DNA from: Parietaria judaica
Lineage: Eukaryota > Streptophyta > Magnoliopsida > Rosales > Urticaceae
Direction of reading: 5' to 3'
Assembly (NCBI GenBank): GCA_954871525.1
Contig: OX940872.1
Location: 27,437,746 to 27,501,745 of the forward strand
Length of the DNA: 64,000 nucleotides
Under the pieces are notes generated by a model that was not told the DNA's origin, did not search any database, and saw nothing but the letters and a program-made list of their open reading frames with translations. Shown here piece by piece: positions 44,701 to 56,535 of the stretch (position 1 is the stretch's first letter; the number at the start of each line of letters is the position of its first letter). The translations under genes and the position numbers were made by a program.

Positions 44701-47340
44701 CAAAACTTCATCTTCTATTATTATTGTTGCAATAATATTTCCAAAAGTTTGCACAACACTTCTTATCCTTGTCTAAATCTACACCACTCAAGCTTCTTCA
44801 TCTAATTGTGGTCCATAGACACGAGTCATTTCTTTTTCTTCAATTAAAAAAAAAAAAAGAGTATTTTTTCTTCTTCTTTCTAACCTATGTGGATTTGGCA
44901 ATATCCAAATGTTAATCAAAGCATAAATACTTTGAACCTATATTGTGGATTTGTCTATATCCAAAGTTTATTTATCCTTTTTGGCTTTGATGAGTTATTG
45001 AATTTTTTTTCTTCACTTAAATGAACTTTTCTTAGGATCACACTTCTTATAGGCTTTGTTTTTTTTTTGTTTTTTTTTTCAAATGAGTTTAGTGTACTTT
45101 TTTAGAATTAAAACAAAAAAAAACTGGATCTACCAATTTGAAACTCACAAATTGGCATATTAGGAACTTCTTAGCATCAATGTATGCATATGTGAATTGT
45201 GATGCAAGACGAGTATAATTGGCAACTAAGTTACTTTATTCATACATAGGATCCATTTTCTTTTATTACGTTGTTATCTTCATACGAATACGGATAAAGC
45301 AGATTTCTACACGTGGGTTTGTCCCATGACTCTCATAGAACTTTGCTATCTTAGACGCCACTCAGATCCTACGCAACCACTTGGGACTACAAAATTAAGA
45401 TTATCATTGTAATTAGAGCTCGTTAGAGACCCGCTAAAAGAAATTATAGATATAATAAGATGTCATCATTCTTAATTATAGAAACCACAACTCTAGTAGC
45501 TATCGGTCGTAGCCGCCATCTTTGTTGTGCGGTTGTCGAATGTAGTCTCCATCGAATTCGTTGTCATTGGCACTGTTCTAGGTTGTGAGTTTAAGATCTT
45601 CTTTATTTTACATGGTCAATTTTCGACGATCTCATTTTATCGACTCGTCGTAGATTTTTAATACATTGCCAAATACATTTACTAACGTCAAGAAAATAGC
45701 ACAATAAGATATGTTAATGATCAACGTTCGTTATAACTTATAACATTAACATTTTTGATGAATAGTTAATGTTAGCAAACAAGTTTAAACGTACGCCATA
45801 GAAATATTTGTGGTGGCTTTATGGATAACTCTTCTTCATGTTTAATTAATTAGTGATTGTTTCTATACACGAGAAGCTCCTCATAATGAGCTAATCCGAA
45901 AAGACAATCAACCTCTTTTTGCGACGAGAATCTTGTACTCACATGAAGAAAAAGTTGAGTTAAAATTTAAACTCGTGATTTCATAAGAAAGTTGGACATT
46001 ATATTGTCCTAATTTTTATGAGATAAAGTTTATTTGTCTTAAATTTAGTTTGATTCTCAACTTGTATTAAGTCTATCGTCCTAGAATTTGATTTAGAAAT
46101 CATATTTTCTTTTAAAAAAGATTTTCTTTTTGGATTAAAGGTCAAAAGAAAAATTGAGAGGATACTTATTTGGAGAAGAGAAGATTCGTTTAATACAGAA
46201 ATGGTATTTTTTAAGATTATACAATCGTCACACGCCACTTGTTGAATAAAGATCTTAGATAGGCTATATTAGCTAACAACTTAATATTTTATAATGCCAA
46301 TCAATGATAGGAGATTTCTTTTTATTTTTTAATTCCTAACTTTTCTGACACGTTGACAAGATTATACACTCTTCATCGCCGCACAAGCTCATCCACTTTA
46401 TAGTTTATAACTTTATACATAGGGGGATAGGGTATAGACTTTAGGATAATTAAGGCAAAAATATCAAAACTATAGCCAATTGGGATTGTGGGTGTAAAAA
46501 AACGGAAATGGGGATTTTAAACCACTCCCGGACCGGAATCACTTTTGAAAAAATAAAAAATAAAAAACTTGATTAAACCAGACGGTAAATGATAACCCGT
46601 ATATGGATTTAATGTTCTCATATAATTTTAGTATTTTTGTAACTTTATATACATATATATATATATTAGTAAACAAATTATAATCAAACACTATTTGTCC
46701 AATAAAAAAAGTTTTCATTTCATTTTATTATTAATTAATCTAGATCAAGATTTAAAATCGCATTCGGAAATCTGGGTTTTAAATATTTAAAATCTGGATA
46801 CGAATTTTGCTTTTCGAATTCCCAGAATCCGGGTATATGTTCCGGTTTTGAAAAAAAATTTAGGTTTTTGGACTTGTTACGATATATGAGTTAGAGATTA
46901 CCCAGAATCTCTAGTTAAATGTGTAAGATATTACTCAAATTTTTGAATTTTTTATTATAGACAAAGCATTTGAATAAAATAAAAAATGTATGATTAGGCA
47001 GCTCTGTCGAAATACTTTTTTTTTCTTTCTATTATGCGTACAATCCGTTTTGAATTCACATTTGTCAAATCTTCGTAGTTAAAAAAGTAAAAACGAAAAA
47101 GTTGACACGCAGCGGAGTTCAACGAAACAGTGCAATATTTGTTTTAAATACTTCATCCACCATAAGAAAAACTTAGGTACTTTCCACCCAATTAACTATA
47201 ACTTAAAAACATTTTACCTCAATTATCCCTAGACCAGTGGAAGTTCCTTTTGGGGAGTTCGGTCAGCCACATGCGCTTCTCTTCTCAATTCTCATGATAC
47301 AAACAAAACGCCCGAACAGAACATCTAACGTGGGTGGGTC
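41761..47340. other. Long AT-rich intergenic region
   Basis: No gene is recognised over more than 5 kb. It contains a 65-bp direct repeat (43976-44040 and 44396-44461), a CCGG-rich transposon fragment at about 46490-46850, and low-complexity A/T sequence. Short frames (42133-42318, 45999-46238) show no family resemblance. Confidence 0.4.
43976..44461 (+). repeat. Direct repeat pair, about 65 bp, 420 bp apart
   Basis: Both copies contain TAAGCATA, GTCGATTATAGAACATCACA and a TTTAAGTAT end, with roughly 85-90% identity by eye. The sequence between them includes GGCGACCGCTCAAGGCCTC. Confidence 0.65.
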
Positions 47341-47352
47341 CCGCCTCTCAGG

Positions 47353-47420
47353 CCACGTGTCCACTTAGTTTACTATGCCTGCCAACCAACCTCCTCGATA
47401 CAGCTGTCGCTGCCACGTCA
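47353..47420 (+). promoter_or_regulatory. G-box/ABRE and TGACGTGG elements
   Basis: CCACGTGTCC (47353-47362) is a strong ABRE/G-box core, and TGCCACGTCA (47411-47420, complement TGACGTGGCA) is a bZIP hexamer motif. They lie about 0.9 kb upstream of the DUF1685 gene. A role in its regulation is inferred only from position. Confidence 0.4.
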
Positions 47421-48215
47421 TGCATCCTCCATGAGATTTCAGATGTGATGTTATGCATATCTATCTACATGATATTATTCGATGATAAATAAAATAAAAT
47501 TAATAAATAGCAATAACTAATGACTGTGCACCGTTAATAAAAAAAATTATTTGACGAAAAAGGGCAAATTTTATTTTATTATATTAATGGTATTAATAAT
47601 GACATGGCTGCCATCCAATTTGTTGTCGTTTAATACATATCTTGGGAGTCCATTAATTCTTGGAGAAAGAGAAAGTTCACCAAATACCACAAATTTTATA
47701 TGAACCTAAAAAAACAGCACTTTAATGGGCTTTTTTAATATATATATATACACATATATAGACATGGTAAATAAATACTAAATAAGTATATAGTATAATT
47801 GGCAGTAAAAAAAAAGAGATAAATGATATACATATGTATTGTTTTTATGTATTATCTGTTTTTCAATTATTAAAATAAGGATAAATGATTTCAAAATAAA
47901 AAAGATTTTAATGATAAATGGGCCAAGAAATTTAAGGCCTCGTTATATTATTGGTTACGTGGTCAACAATAAGTCTACAAATTTAATATAATATTAATAT
48001 TTATACTCAGCTCTGACATTAAATGACAAAATATTTTTTCTTGAAGCAAATTCTATTAAAAAATAATAAGAGAAGAAAATTTGTGGAAAATAAAAGAATT
48101 TTCTAGAAACTAAAATCTGATTATCAGCCTTAATAATAATAAAAAGAATAAAAAAATTGAGCGAATAAAAAAATAAAATAAAAAATAAAATAAATAATTC
48201 CTCTCCGAACAGAGC

Positions 48216-48222
48216 TATAAAA
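48216..48222 (+). promoter_or_regulatory. TATA box of the DUF1685 gene
   Basis: TATAAAA lies 96 bp upstream of the ATG at 48318, leaving a plausible leader of about 65 nt. Confidence 0.7.
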
Positions 48223-48317
48223 GGAGCCTCAAGGCCTCTCTTCCAAACACTTTTGAGAAACACACAACACAGAAGAACAAGAAGAAGAAGAACCGAAGAG
48301 AAACCCAGAAATCATCC

Positions 48318-49073
48318 ATGGAAGATCTGCGAAGCGAGAAGCCAGAGCCCACCCCGGTGGTGGTGCTCGAACGGAGCTTGTCCAGGGCGAGCAAGGCCAA
48401 GAGGAAGCCGAAGAAGGCGAAGAAGCAGGTGCTTCTGGAGGGCTACGTGGAGGCGGAGCAGGAGGATCTGTCGCGGACGAAGAGCCTGACCGACGAGGAC
48501 CTCGACGAGCTCAAGGGATGCCTCGATCTCGGCTTCGGCTTCAGCTACGACGAGATTCCCGAGCTCTGCAACACCTTGCCGGCTCTCGAGCTCTGCTACT
48601 CCATGTCGCAGAAGTACAACGACGACCACCGATCCACCGACGCCTCCTCCGAGTCTGCGCAGTCCGATTCCTCCAGCCCCATCGCCAACTGGCGGATCTC
48701 CGCTCCTGGTACGTTCAATTTCCATGGATGCGCTTGTCGTTGTGTGCGTTTGATGTGGTTAGGGTTTTGTTTGGGATTGCAATTGCGTTTCGGATTTCAT
48801 TGTCCGTTTTAGACGAATTTTCGTTCTTGTTGTTAGATCCGGAATTCAATTCTTCAGGACATTATTCATCTGCAAATTAGCTTCGTTTCTGTGAAATATG
48901 GTGATTTGGGGATAAGTATAGATTATCTGCAAATCAGCTATGGTATGGTGATACACAATTCTGATTCTCTTGTGGGTTTTTCCTTTTGTTCAGGTGATCA
49001 CCCCGAGGATGTCAAAGCGAGGCTCAAATATTGGGCGCAGGCCGTGGCTTGTACCGTGAAATTGTGCAGCTGA
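48318..49073 (+). CDS. DUF1685 family protein
   Basis: Two exons (48318-48708 and 48994-49073) joined by a GT-AG intron give 156 residues. The N-terminus is charged and lysine-rich (SKAKRKPKKAKKQVLLEGYV), followed by the DUF1685 core: SLTDEDLDELKGCLDLGFGF, then IPELCNTLPALELCYSMSQ. The short second exon encodes DHPEDVKARLKYWAQAVACT and the end of the protein, the usual family C-terminus. The family is plant-specific and of unknown function, small and probably soluble. A serine-rich linker lies before the intron. The start fits the family and the TATA box upstream. Confidence 0.9.
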
Positions 49074-51375
49074 GCGAGCCTCTGTTAGGAACTCGATGAC
49101 GATTCATTTTTGCGAATGGAAAGGAAGTACTGCGTGAAAACCTCGACATCCATGGCCTCGATCTGTTATGCCAACTTGCAGGAAGGGGATGGGAAGGAAT
49201 TCACCCGTGATCCTTTTCCGGGAGACAAATGTGAATAAGAGGCTCGAAGGAAGGAGTATGCTTCAGGTTTGAAATCGATCGAAAACAAGACTGGTTTCAA
49301 TTTTGGGACTGAAATACGCTCTTAGAAAATTGTGCGATGTATTCTTTGTTAAGATCTTAGTAATAAAACGAATGAATTAGCTCCATTCCGCATCCTTTTG
49401 GTTTGTGCACGTTTTGGTAGATGCCGACTTAGCTGTTGGGTTTCAACTTATGCAGCTATGAGATCTACCATTAGAGAGCTTCGACAACTAATTTTTCTGC
49501 AACCTCTGCAATGTGCTGAGGTAACTAACCGAACGTCAACACTTTGTTGTATGTTGCATTGACTACGATCGTCAGATTTATTGCCAGTACCGATGCACTA
49601 ACACTAACTTAAGCTTCAACTATGTTGGCTAGATACGGTTACCTGTCCCGTGGATAGAATCGTACCCCCTTGGTCAGTATTGATGAAGCACGGGGAGAGA
49701 GATAGCGAAGTTTCTATACATGTAATGACTGGTCTTGTAAATTTCACGTGCCAGTCTCAAAATTCCGATGTATCTGAAGATGTCATTCAGAACTTTTTGT
49801 GCTCTCATGACGTCGAGAGATCGAACAAGAATCGAATGTTTGTTTATTAGCTGACATTCTATTAGATTGTTTCAATCTTTTTCCGGCTTTACTTAATGAT
49901 TTTGCTGAGTTTATATTTGTTGGAATTTAGCTCTTGTTCATGTCACAAGTTCCGAGCTTTGTGACTTGAAATTGACATGAAACTACATCTGGGCTCCTTC
50001 GTCGGAAATTCTAGAATAGCACGGGAACAAGAATCGGGAAATAATTTTGTTTGTTAGGTCATTTAGAGTAGTAGAAAATAGGTTGTTTAGTTGGAACAAG
50101 GAAGAAATCGGAGCCAACTAATCTTGACCTGGAAGCTTTTGATGATGTGAGAAATAGCCAGTGATTAAGTCTTTAAGATTAATGATTAACAAAGTCTTGG
50201 AGCCCAAGGAAACTTCTAGTATCCCGATTAATATCACTCGAGATTCCATTACGAACGAGCTTATAACAACATTACCGGCGAGAATTTAGACCTGCGCCTT
50301 GAATTGAAAGACGGAGGAGCAACGCCAGTGAAAGCTCAGACGGGAAAGAAGACATCAAACAGAAAACTGGAAATAAAAGGAAGTAAAGGACTAACTTTAT
50401 GAAGATTGTGAAGCGATCAAATATCCCAAGATCTTCTCTCTATTATAGGATTCTATGGTCAATTATAATGAAATCTACTTTGGAAGATTTCCCTTGGAAC
50501 TCAAGTAGCTTCAAGCAATAGTTAAGCCTAAGGTGATTGATTAAATAGAGACCAAGTTGGGGTTGATCCTGATGACTCATAATCATTAATTATAATTATA
50601 ATCGATCATGATTAAGAGGTCAATTTCCCAAGAGTCTTGCTCAATCGTCTTTCCTAAACTTGGTCAAATTGTGAATAGGTGTCCTCTTTGGTGACCTCAC
50701 GTTTTAAATTAACAAGAATATTAATAGAACATGACTGGCCATATCTCCGATTAAGCATGAATAATAATATATTTGGATATGGAAGAGTTTCAATCACGTA
50801 ATGAATCCATACACGTATAGATTAATTAATCCACTCTTAATTATGCTCGCACACGCAACTTGTTGATGCTTCAATCTCAAACTTCCACGTAGAAATTAAA
50901 TCCTTTGGGGGGCTTGTCGCTTGATCACTCTACAGTCTACACGTTGTTTTTGTGTTACGTAAATAGATGGTTATTCTCATTGTGACATGATTAATGAAAT
51001 AATTAGTAAGGTGTGGTATACATATTTTCCCATAATTGAACATAATTATCAACATTCAAATATGTAGTCAATTTTGCTATACACATGATTAATGAAGTAA
51101 TTAGTAAGGTGTGGTATGAGAGAGTTATTGAACTATACACATGCTCCGCATCTTGAGCTTCACAATAAAATTGATTGTTTTCTTTATTTATAAACTCAAT
51201 TTCCTATACAAAATATGTTGGAATAGAAATGTATTTTTAAATACATTTTTCAATCTTATTTGTTTTTTTCTTTTTACATGTTCAGCGTTATTACAAATAG
51301 AAAATGGATATAGAAAAGTTAACCGAACAATTTATTTCTTTGCAAATGTCTATGATGAAGGACGTCATGACCCTC
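49074..51375. other. Intergenic, no gene recognised
   Basis: Only short frames occur (49650-49850 and similar) with no family resemblance. A phrase containing ACACATGATTAATGAA and TAATTAGTAAGGTGTGGTAT occurs twice (about 50985-51020 and 51082-51118). Confidence 0.4.
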
Positions 51376-51393
51376 CAATCCATAATCGATACT

Positions 51394-51486
51394 TTTTTTT
51401 AAGGCAGTTTTACTGCGGTGGGATCGAACCCACAACCCCCACTTTGGAGGTGGTGTAGAATTACCACTAGGCTATCCTAGCAACCA
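51394..51486 (-). mobile_element. Mini tRNA-derived SINE with 18-bp target duplication
   Basis: Reading the minus strand, GGATAGCCTAGTGGTAATTC resembles a pol III A box and GGTTCGATCCC a B box, about 35 nt apart. The body ends in CTGCCTTAAAAAAA, a poly(A)-type tail. The insert is flanked by a perfect 18-bp duplication CAATCCATAATCGATACT (51376-51393 and 51487-51504), the mark of L1-type retrotransposition. At 93 bp it is hardly more than the tRNA-related head of a plant SINE. It is not a working tRNA: the cloverleaf acceptor ends do not pair. Confidence 0.8.
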
Positions 51487-51504
51487 CAATCCATAATCGA
51501 TACT

Positions 51505-52187
51505 GCTACAACAACACTCACAACAACGGCTTTTGCTACAAAAGTCCTCGTAAGAGCATGCATGGCCAACACCTGAAAGGAAAGAATTAGACCCCGGAAT
51601 CTTACGATTAATGCCATTGCCCAGCCTTGATGACAACTTATTTTTTTCCTTTTTAGATTTCTTTGTTCCATTTATGTCTTTATTTGATTATCGTACTTTG
51701 AGCGATTTTTTTTTCGTCATTTATTTTCTTTTTTTCTTTTTGGATTTTGGACTCCATTATTATCAACCAAGAGTGCCGAGTCTCGAAATTAAGAACACAA
51801 GAATACTTTCACAGTGAACACAATCGCCAATCTTCACTAAATCCGAATCTCCCTTTTCGAGAGACTCAAGTTTGTGATTGGAGCAAAAGGAAAAATGGAA
51901 TTGTTAGCATTTTGATTGGTTAAGAAAATTCGAGCTTCGCAGCTCAGAAAATTTATCGTTTTTAATATTGTTCGGTTGTACATCAGCTCAATAATAAAAA
52001 AATTTGACAAATAATTTTTTCAAAAAGTTCTATAGTTCCGATTAAAAGGCCATTACACGGATTCCGTCATCTGATAAAAGCCGGATCCGACAGGATTAGC
52101 CGTTATCGGATCCGGGTATTACCCGGAAAAAAACCAGAACTTCGGACTCAACAGACAACAGTCAACAGGATTAGCGGTCTTGCTCTG
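51505..52187. other. Intergenic upstream of PPR gene
   Basis: AT-rich DNA with a CCGG-rich transposon-like fragment at 52070-52135, immediately upstream of the PPR start. The PPR promoter must lie within it. Confidence 0.35.
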
Positions 52188-53818
52188 ATGCTGTGCCGAA
52201 CCAAGCATGGCGTTATCTCTCTCCCCTTTCTCCTCCACTTCTCTCCTCTTTCCACCGTGCCCAGACCCATCTCCAGACCACCCGATTCAGTCTCCTGCGC
52301 CGACACGATCTGCTCCTTGCTCGCGACCCCTTCCTCCAACCCTTCACCCGTCCACGACCTGCTCAGGAGCGTCAACGATGGTCACCTGAGCTCGAGCGTC
52401 GTGCTTCGAGTCCTCTCCAGCTACAAGCAGCTCGGTCGCTCCCGAACCCTCGAGTTCTTCTCCTGGGCCGGCTCGCGAATGGGGTTCGCCTTCGACGACT
52501 CCGTGGTCGAGTTCATGGCCGACTTCCTCGGCAGGAGGAAGCTCTTCGACGACATGAAGTGCTTCCTGCTCACGCTCAGATCCAGCAATGGCCAAATCTC
52601 GTGTCGGACGTTCTCGATTTGCATCCGGTATTTGGGCAGACAAGGCCGGGTCGCCGAAGCCCTCTGCCTGTTCGACGAAATGTCGGCGACGTTCGGGTGC
52701 GAGCCCGACAATCTCGTCTTCAACAACATGCTCTACGTGCTCTGTAAGAGGAATCTGTCGGGGGATTCGGTCGATCTCGCGCTCCGGATCTTCCGGGGGA
52801 TCGGGTCGCCGGATACGTATTCGTACAGCAACCTCGTCGTCGGGCTGTGCAAGTCCGACAGGCTCGAGGCTGCGCTCGAGATTTTTAGCGAAATGGGCGA
52901 TGCAGGGCTCGTCCCCACTCGCACGGCGGCGAATCTTCTCATTGGAAAATTGTGCTCGTTGAGCGCGAGAAGGTTCGTGTGAGCAATGCTCGTCGGCCGT
53001 TTAGTATCCCGGTGCCAAATGTTGCCGCGAAGAGCGGCGCGATTGGGATTGAGCCGGCGATCAAGGCGTTTTGGGCGGTTCGTGATCGAGGGTTGTTGCC
53101 GAGCTCGTTTGTCGTAGTCCAGCTCGTAGAGGAGCTCTGTAGGTTAGGGAAAATGGACGAGGCTGTCGAGATACTGAGCATCATCGAGAGGGTGAAGACG
53201 AGCTGCCGGGACGCGAGCTACTCCGTGGTGATCTCCGCGCTTTGTGCTCGGCGGTCCCTGGAACAGGCTGGCCGGTTGTTTGGGAGGATGCTCTCGCTCG
53301 GGATAAAGCCGAAGGTTTCGCTGTACAATTCGATCATTTCCGCCTTGTGCAAAGGCGGGAATTTAGCCGACGCAGAGAGGGTCTTCAAGGTCATGAACAA
53401 GAAGCGGTGTCTCCCGAACGGGACGACGTATTCGCTTCTGATCCAAGCTCACGCCGAAGCTCAGAACTGCGAAGCTGCGTACGAGCTGTTGATGGAAATG
53501 TTGGGGCTCGACTGGTCACCGCAATTCCACACGTATGATGCCGTTACGAAGCTTCTGTCTCAGGCGGGGAAGACAGATCTTTGCATAAAGCTGGAGAGGA
53601 AGCTTGAGAACCAAGTTTTGCGGAAGCTTTGTAAAGCCGGTAGGTTAGAGGAGGCGTACGATAAGCTGCGTTCGATGCTCGAGAAGGGCGTCCGCCCGCC
53701 AGGACACCTGAAGGACACCTTCGAACGCGCATTTGAGAAGTCCGGGAAGCTGGAACTTGCTCGGGAGTTGCTCGCCGGATTTGATAATGTACAGAAAACC
53801 AGAAACGATGTGTTATAA
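52188..53818 (+). CDS. P-class PPR protein with a single frame break
   Basis: This is an intronless pentatricopeptide repeat gene. From the ATG at 52188 the frame runs 264 residues with a likely organelle-targeting N-terminus, then PPR motifs (TFSICIRYLGRQGRVAEALC, NLVFNNMLYVLCKRN, TYSYSNLVVGLCKSDRLEAA). It stops at 52982 just after LIGKLCSLSA. The protein continues in a second frame, from about 52955 to 53818: EKVRVSNARRPFSIPVPN, then PPR motifs (SYSVVISALCARRSLEQAGR, LYNSIISALCKGGNLADAER), ending KTRNDVL. The two frames together make one ordinary PPR protein of about 540 residues. The offset equals loss of one base (or gain of two) near 52950-52975. It is either a real null allele or pseudogene, or a sequencing error. 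Confidence 0.8.
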
Positions 53819-54307
53819 CCGGTTTAAACTCGTCGAATTGTCGGTTTCTCGATCTGACCAAAGGGTCGAGCTTGTGAGGGCTTTAATATAGGTGTAGTAT
53901 TAATTTTACATGTAGTGAAACATAACAAAATTAAAGGAAATATTTATAGAATTATTGAGTTTTGCAGTTTCTATGAAATACACGAAAAAATGATATAAAA
54001 AAATGGTGCTTATTTTGGATTCACACTACATGAAGATGACCATACGATTTATTGGAAGTTTCAAAAACACTTGAGACCAACATCTATTGAAGATACAAAG
54101 CAACAAACCAACGAACTATAATGAACACTAAGACACCATATCTCTTGCATTACGATCCCCAGAGACGCAACATTCCTGCAAACAATGAATAAAATGTTAA
54201 CGAGTTTTCGGTCAAACACTCGATTTAAAACACGAGTTACGTTTACAGTTTACACATAACAAGAATATACGTGTAAGTAAAATATAGAGCACAATGAACC
54301 TCGGTAC
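53819..54307. other. Intergenic between convergent PPR and GPX genes
   Basis: This holds the two 3' ends. No other feature is seen. Confidence 0.4.
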
Positions 54308-56036
54308 TTAGGAAGCCTCCGCCTCCAACAGATTCTGAATATCTTTCTGCAGAAGTGAAAAAACGAAACTAAGATTAGCTGCGAGAAACAGAATTTTCCG
54401 GAGATTGAACTCTTGAGAAATTAGCTTAAAATATATCTTACCTCGATTTTGAGAGGAGATGTAGTGGGAGCATATCGCTGCACAACCTTCCCCTCTTTGT
54501 TCACCAAAAACTTGGTGAAATTCCACTTGATTCCGTCTCCGAGGAAACCGCCTTTCTGTGACTTCAGGAATTTGTAAAGCGGGGCTGCATCTTTCCCGTT
54601 CACCTCGACCTATAACAAACCAATGTTCGTAAATGGTACTATATTAGATCATTGAACTAAAAACATAAGTTTGCATGAAAATCATCAAGCAAAGAAGAGT
54701 AATTTTACGTTACCTTATCAAATATGGGAAATTCCGCTTTGAACCGAGTGCATACAACGTCCTGAATTTCCTCATTGTTTCCTGGTTCTTGTCCTGCAAA
54801 TTGGTTGCAAGGGAACGCCAGGATCTCGAAACCTATGAGAAACAGGAAACGATTCCGATGTTACAAACCTCGCTATTCACGTGGCATTAAACTCAAGAAC
54901 ATAAGTAACGGAAAAGTTTAAAAGTTTCCAGTAAGAGAAGAATTCTGCACCTTTATCTTTGTACTTCGGGTACAGTTCGTTCAACTCCTTGTAGTTTGTT
55001 TGGGTCAAACCACTGCACAATAGCAAAGAAAACGAAATTCAACAGAGAGCTAATGCGATAATGACGGATTTAGAGCCTATAAATACAGATTTAGATTATG
55101 ATATCGCTAAATATTGATCTCAAAATAGTAGACGGAGCGGCAAATTCAATAACAACGAACAGTAACAGAAACCATTCAGCAAAAACTTTTTGAGTGATTT
55201 CGATTTCAGTATCAAATTCCCAGAGCAGAGTACATTGTTAAGAAGAGCCAAGTATGCTTAGAACACTCATCAAAATCTCCACAAGACATAGGGAATTTTT
55301 TCCTTCGTTTTTTCGAATTTCGATCTGCTCAAAGAAGTTGAAGCGAGCGAAATACGCTACGTTCTTTCAATCCAATATCGCCTTTCAAGTCTAATAATCT
55401 GAGTAACGCTAAATCTCTCATCCACCATACTTGGAGGTAGAATTTGCAAAATTCAACACAAGACTCACTGTGGAAACCACAAACCAGTTTCGAATATTGA
55501 TTACCATTTCGAAGCGACATTGACGATGAGAAGAACCTTCCCGCTGTACTCACTCAGACTCACGTCGTTCCCGCGAATGTCCTGCCATTAGATCCGATTA
55601 CCAGCCGAGTTTAGATTAAAACTCAACACCATTGCAGATATACAGTACACAGAACAACAGATCTCAATCATGAAGCATCAACAGCATGAATTCGACAATC
55701 CAAACTCTGAATTTCGTTCTATAAACACTGTAGAAGAACAACAACTGAATTAATCTGTAACGAGACTGATCATCGAGAAGCTCAATCAATCAAGCAAACA
55801 AACAAGTCTCTGTAATCAGGAAAAGCCATAAGAATCGATTTTCAGAAGATAAAAACAAGTTTGTGAGCTGATTTAAACGAGGAGGAGGAGAGTACCTTGA
55901 CGGAGAAGTCGTAGATGGAAGAGGAAGAGTCGGCCATTGGCGAAGGAGGAGAGAAGAGGAGGAAGAAGAAAGCGAGAGCGAGGAAGAGAAGCGAGGCAAG
56001 CAATGTGTTGAAGGAGAAGGAGAAGGAGAGAGACAT
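54308..56036 (-). CDS. Plant glutathione peroxidase (thioredoxin-dependent), GPX family
   Basis: Six exons (56036-55896, 55581-55505, 55012-54951, 54832-54714, 54609-54442, 54346-54308) join in frame to 201 residues. The enzyme reduces H2O2 and lipid hydroperoxides, in plants mainly with thioredoxin. Family motifs: VNVASKCGLT with the peroxidatic Cys, [30 protein letters not shown] with the likely resolving Cys, and [13 protein letters not shown]. The peroxidatic Cys codon is split across intron 2 (TG/T). Before the conserved [14 protein letters not shown] there is an N-terminal extension of about 33 residues with a strongly hydrophobic stretch ([17 protein letters not shown]), suggesting a signal anchor or targeting peptide. 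A shorter cytosolic form could start at 55937. Confidence 0.92.
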
Positions 56037-56092
56037 GGTTTGACGATCATGCGTTGACACCTTTCTTCATTTCTAACATTTTTAATTATATA

Positions 56093-56535
56093 TGCGGCAT
56101 AAGTTCCTCAACTTTGACCAACTAAGGCGGCATTGGTTCAAAGTGAAAAACAACGGCAGAAAAATCAACAAAACTAATGCCACACATATTCTTTTTTGGA
56201 CGTACTGGATCATGTTGATCAAAATATGCGTCGCTTCGATTTTGTCTGGCGCCTATCACACCACATGCATTCGGATACAAGGTTGGTAAAAGAAGTTAAT
56301 GAAAATACTCGTCTTCTCAATTTTCTCGACTTTGAATATTTTACTGCTATTTTTCACTTTGGACCGTTTCGGCTCGATTGGTACTCAAGTGCCAAGTGGG
56401 ATCACATTGTCCGAAATATGATTCGCCTCAATTTCTTCAAACGTCCATCATACCACGTGGCATTTGACTATTGTTCGATTAGAAAAAGTTGATAGAAATA
56501 TCTATAGTCGAAGTTTGAGTACTTATACCGTTAAT
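56093..56535. mobile_element. Hairpin-type MITE relative
   Basis: It opens GCGGCATAAGTTCCTCAACT and closes with sequence whose complement is AACGGTATAAGTACTCAAAC, a terminal inverted repeat with mismatches. The start TTTGACCAACTAAGGCGGCA is shared with 13842-13935 (inverted). It lies just upstream of the GPX gene. It is less palindromic than the copy at 8653. Confidence 0.5.

Noticed and set aside
51394..51486. tRNA gene on the minus strand
   Set aside because: A- and B-box-like motifs are present, but the acceptor ends do not pair and the insert has a poly(A)-type tail and an 18-bp target duplication, which indicates a SINE.
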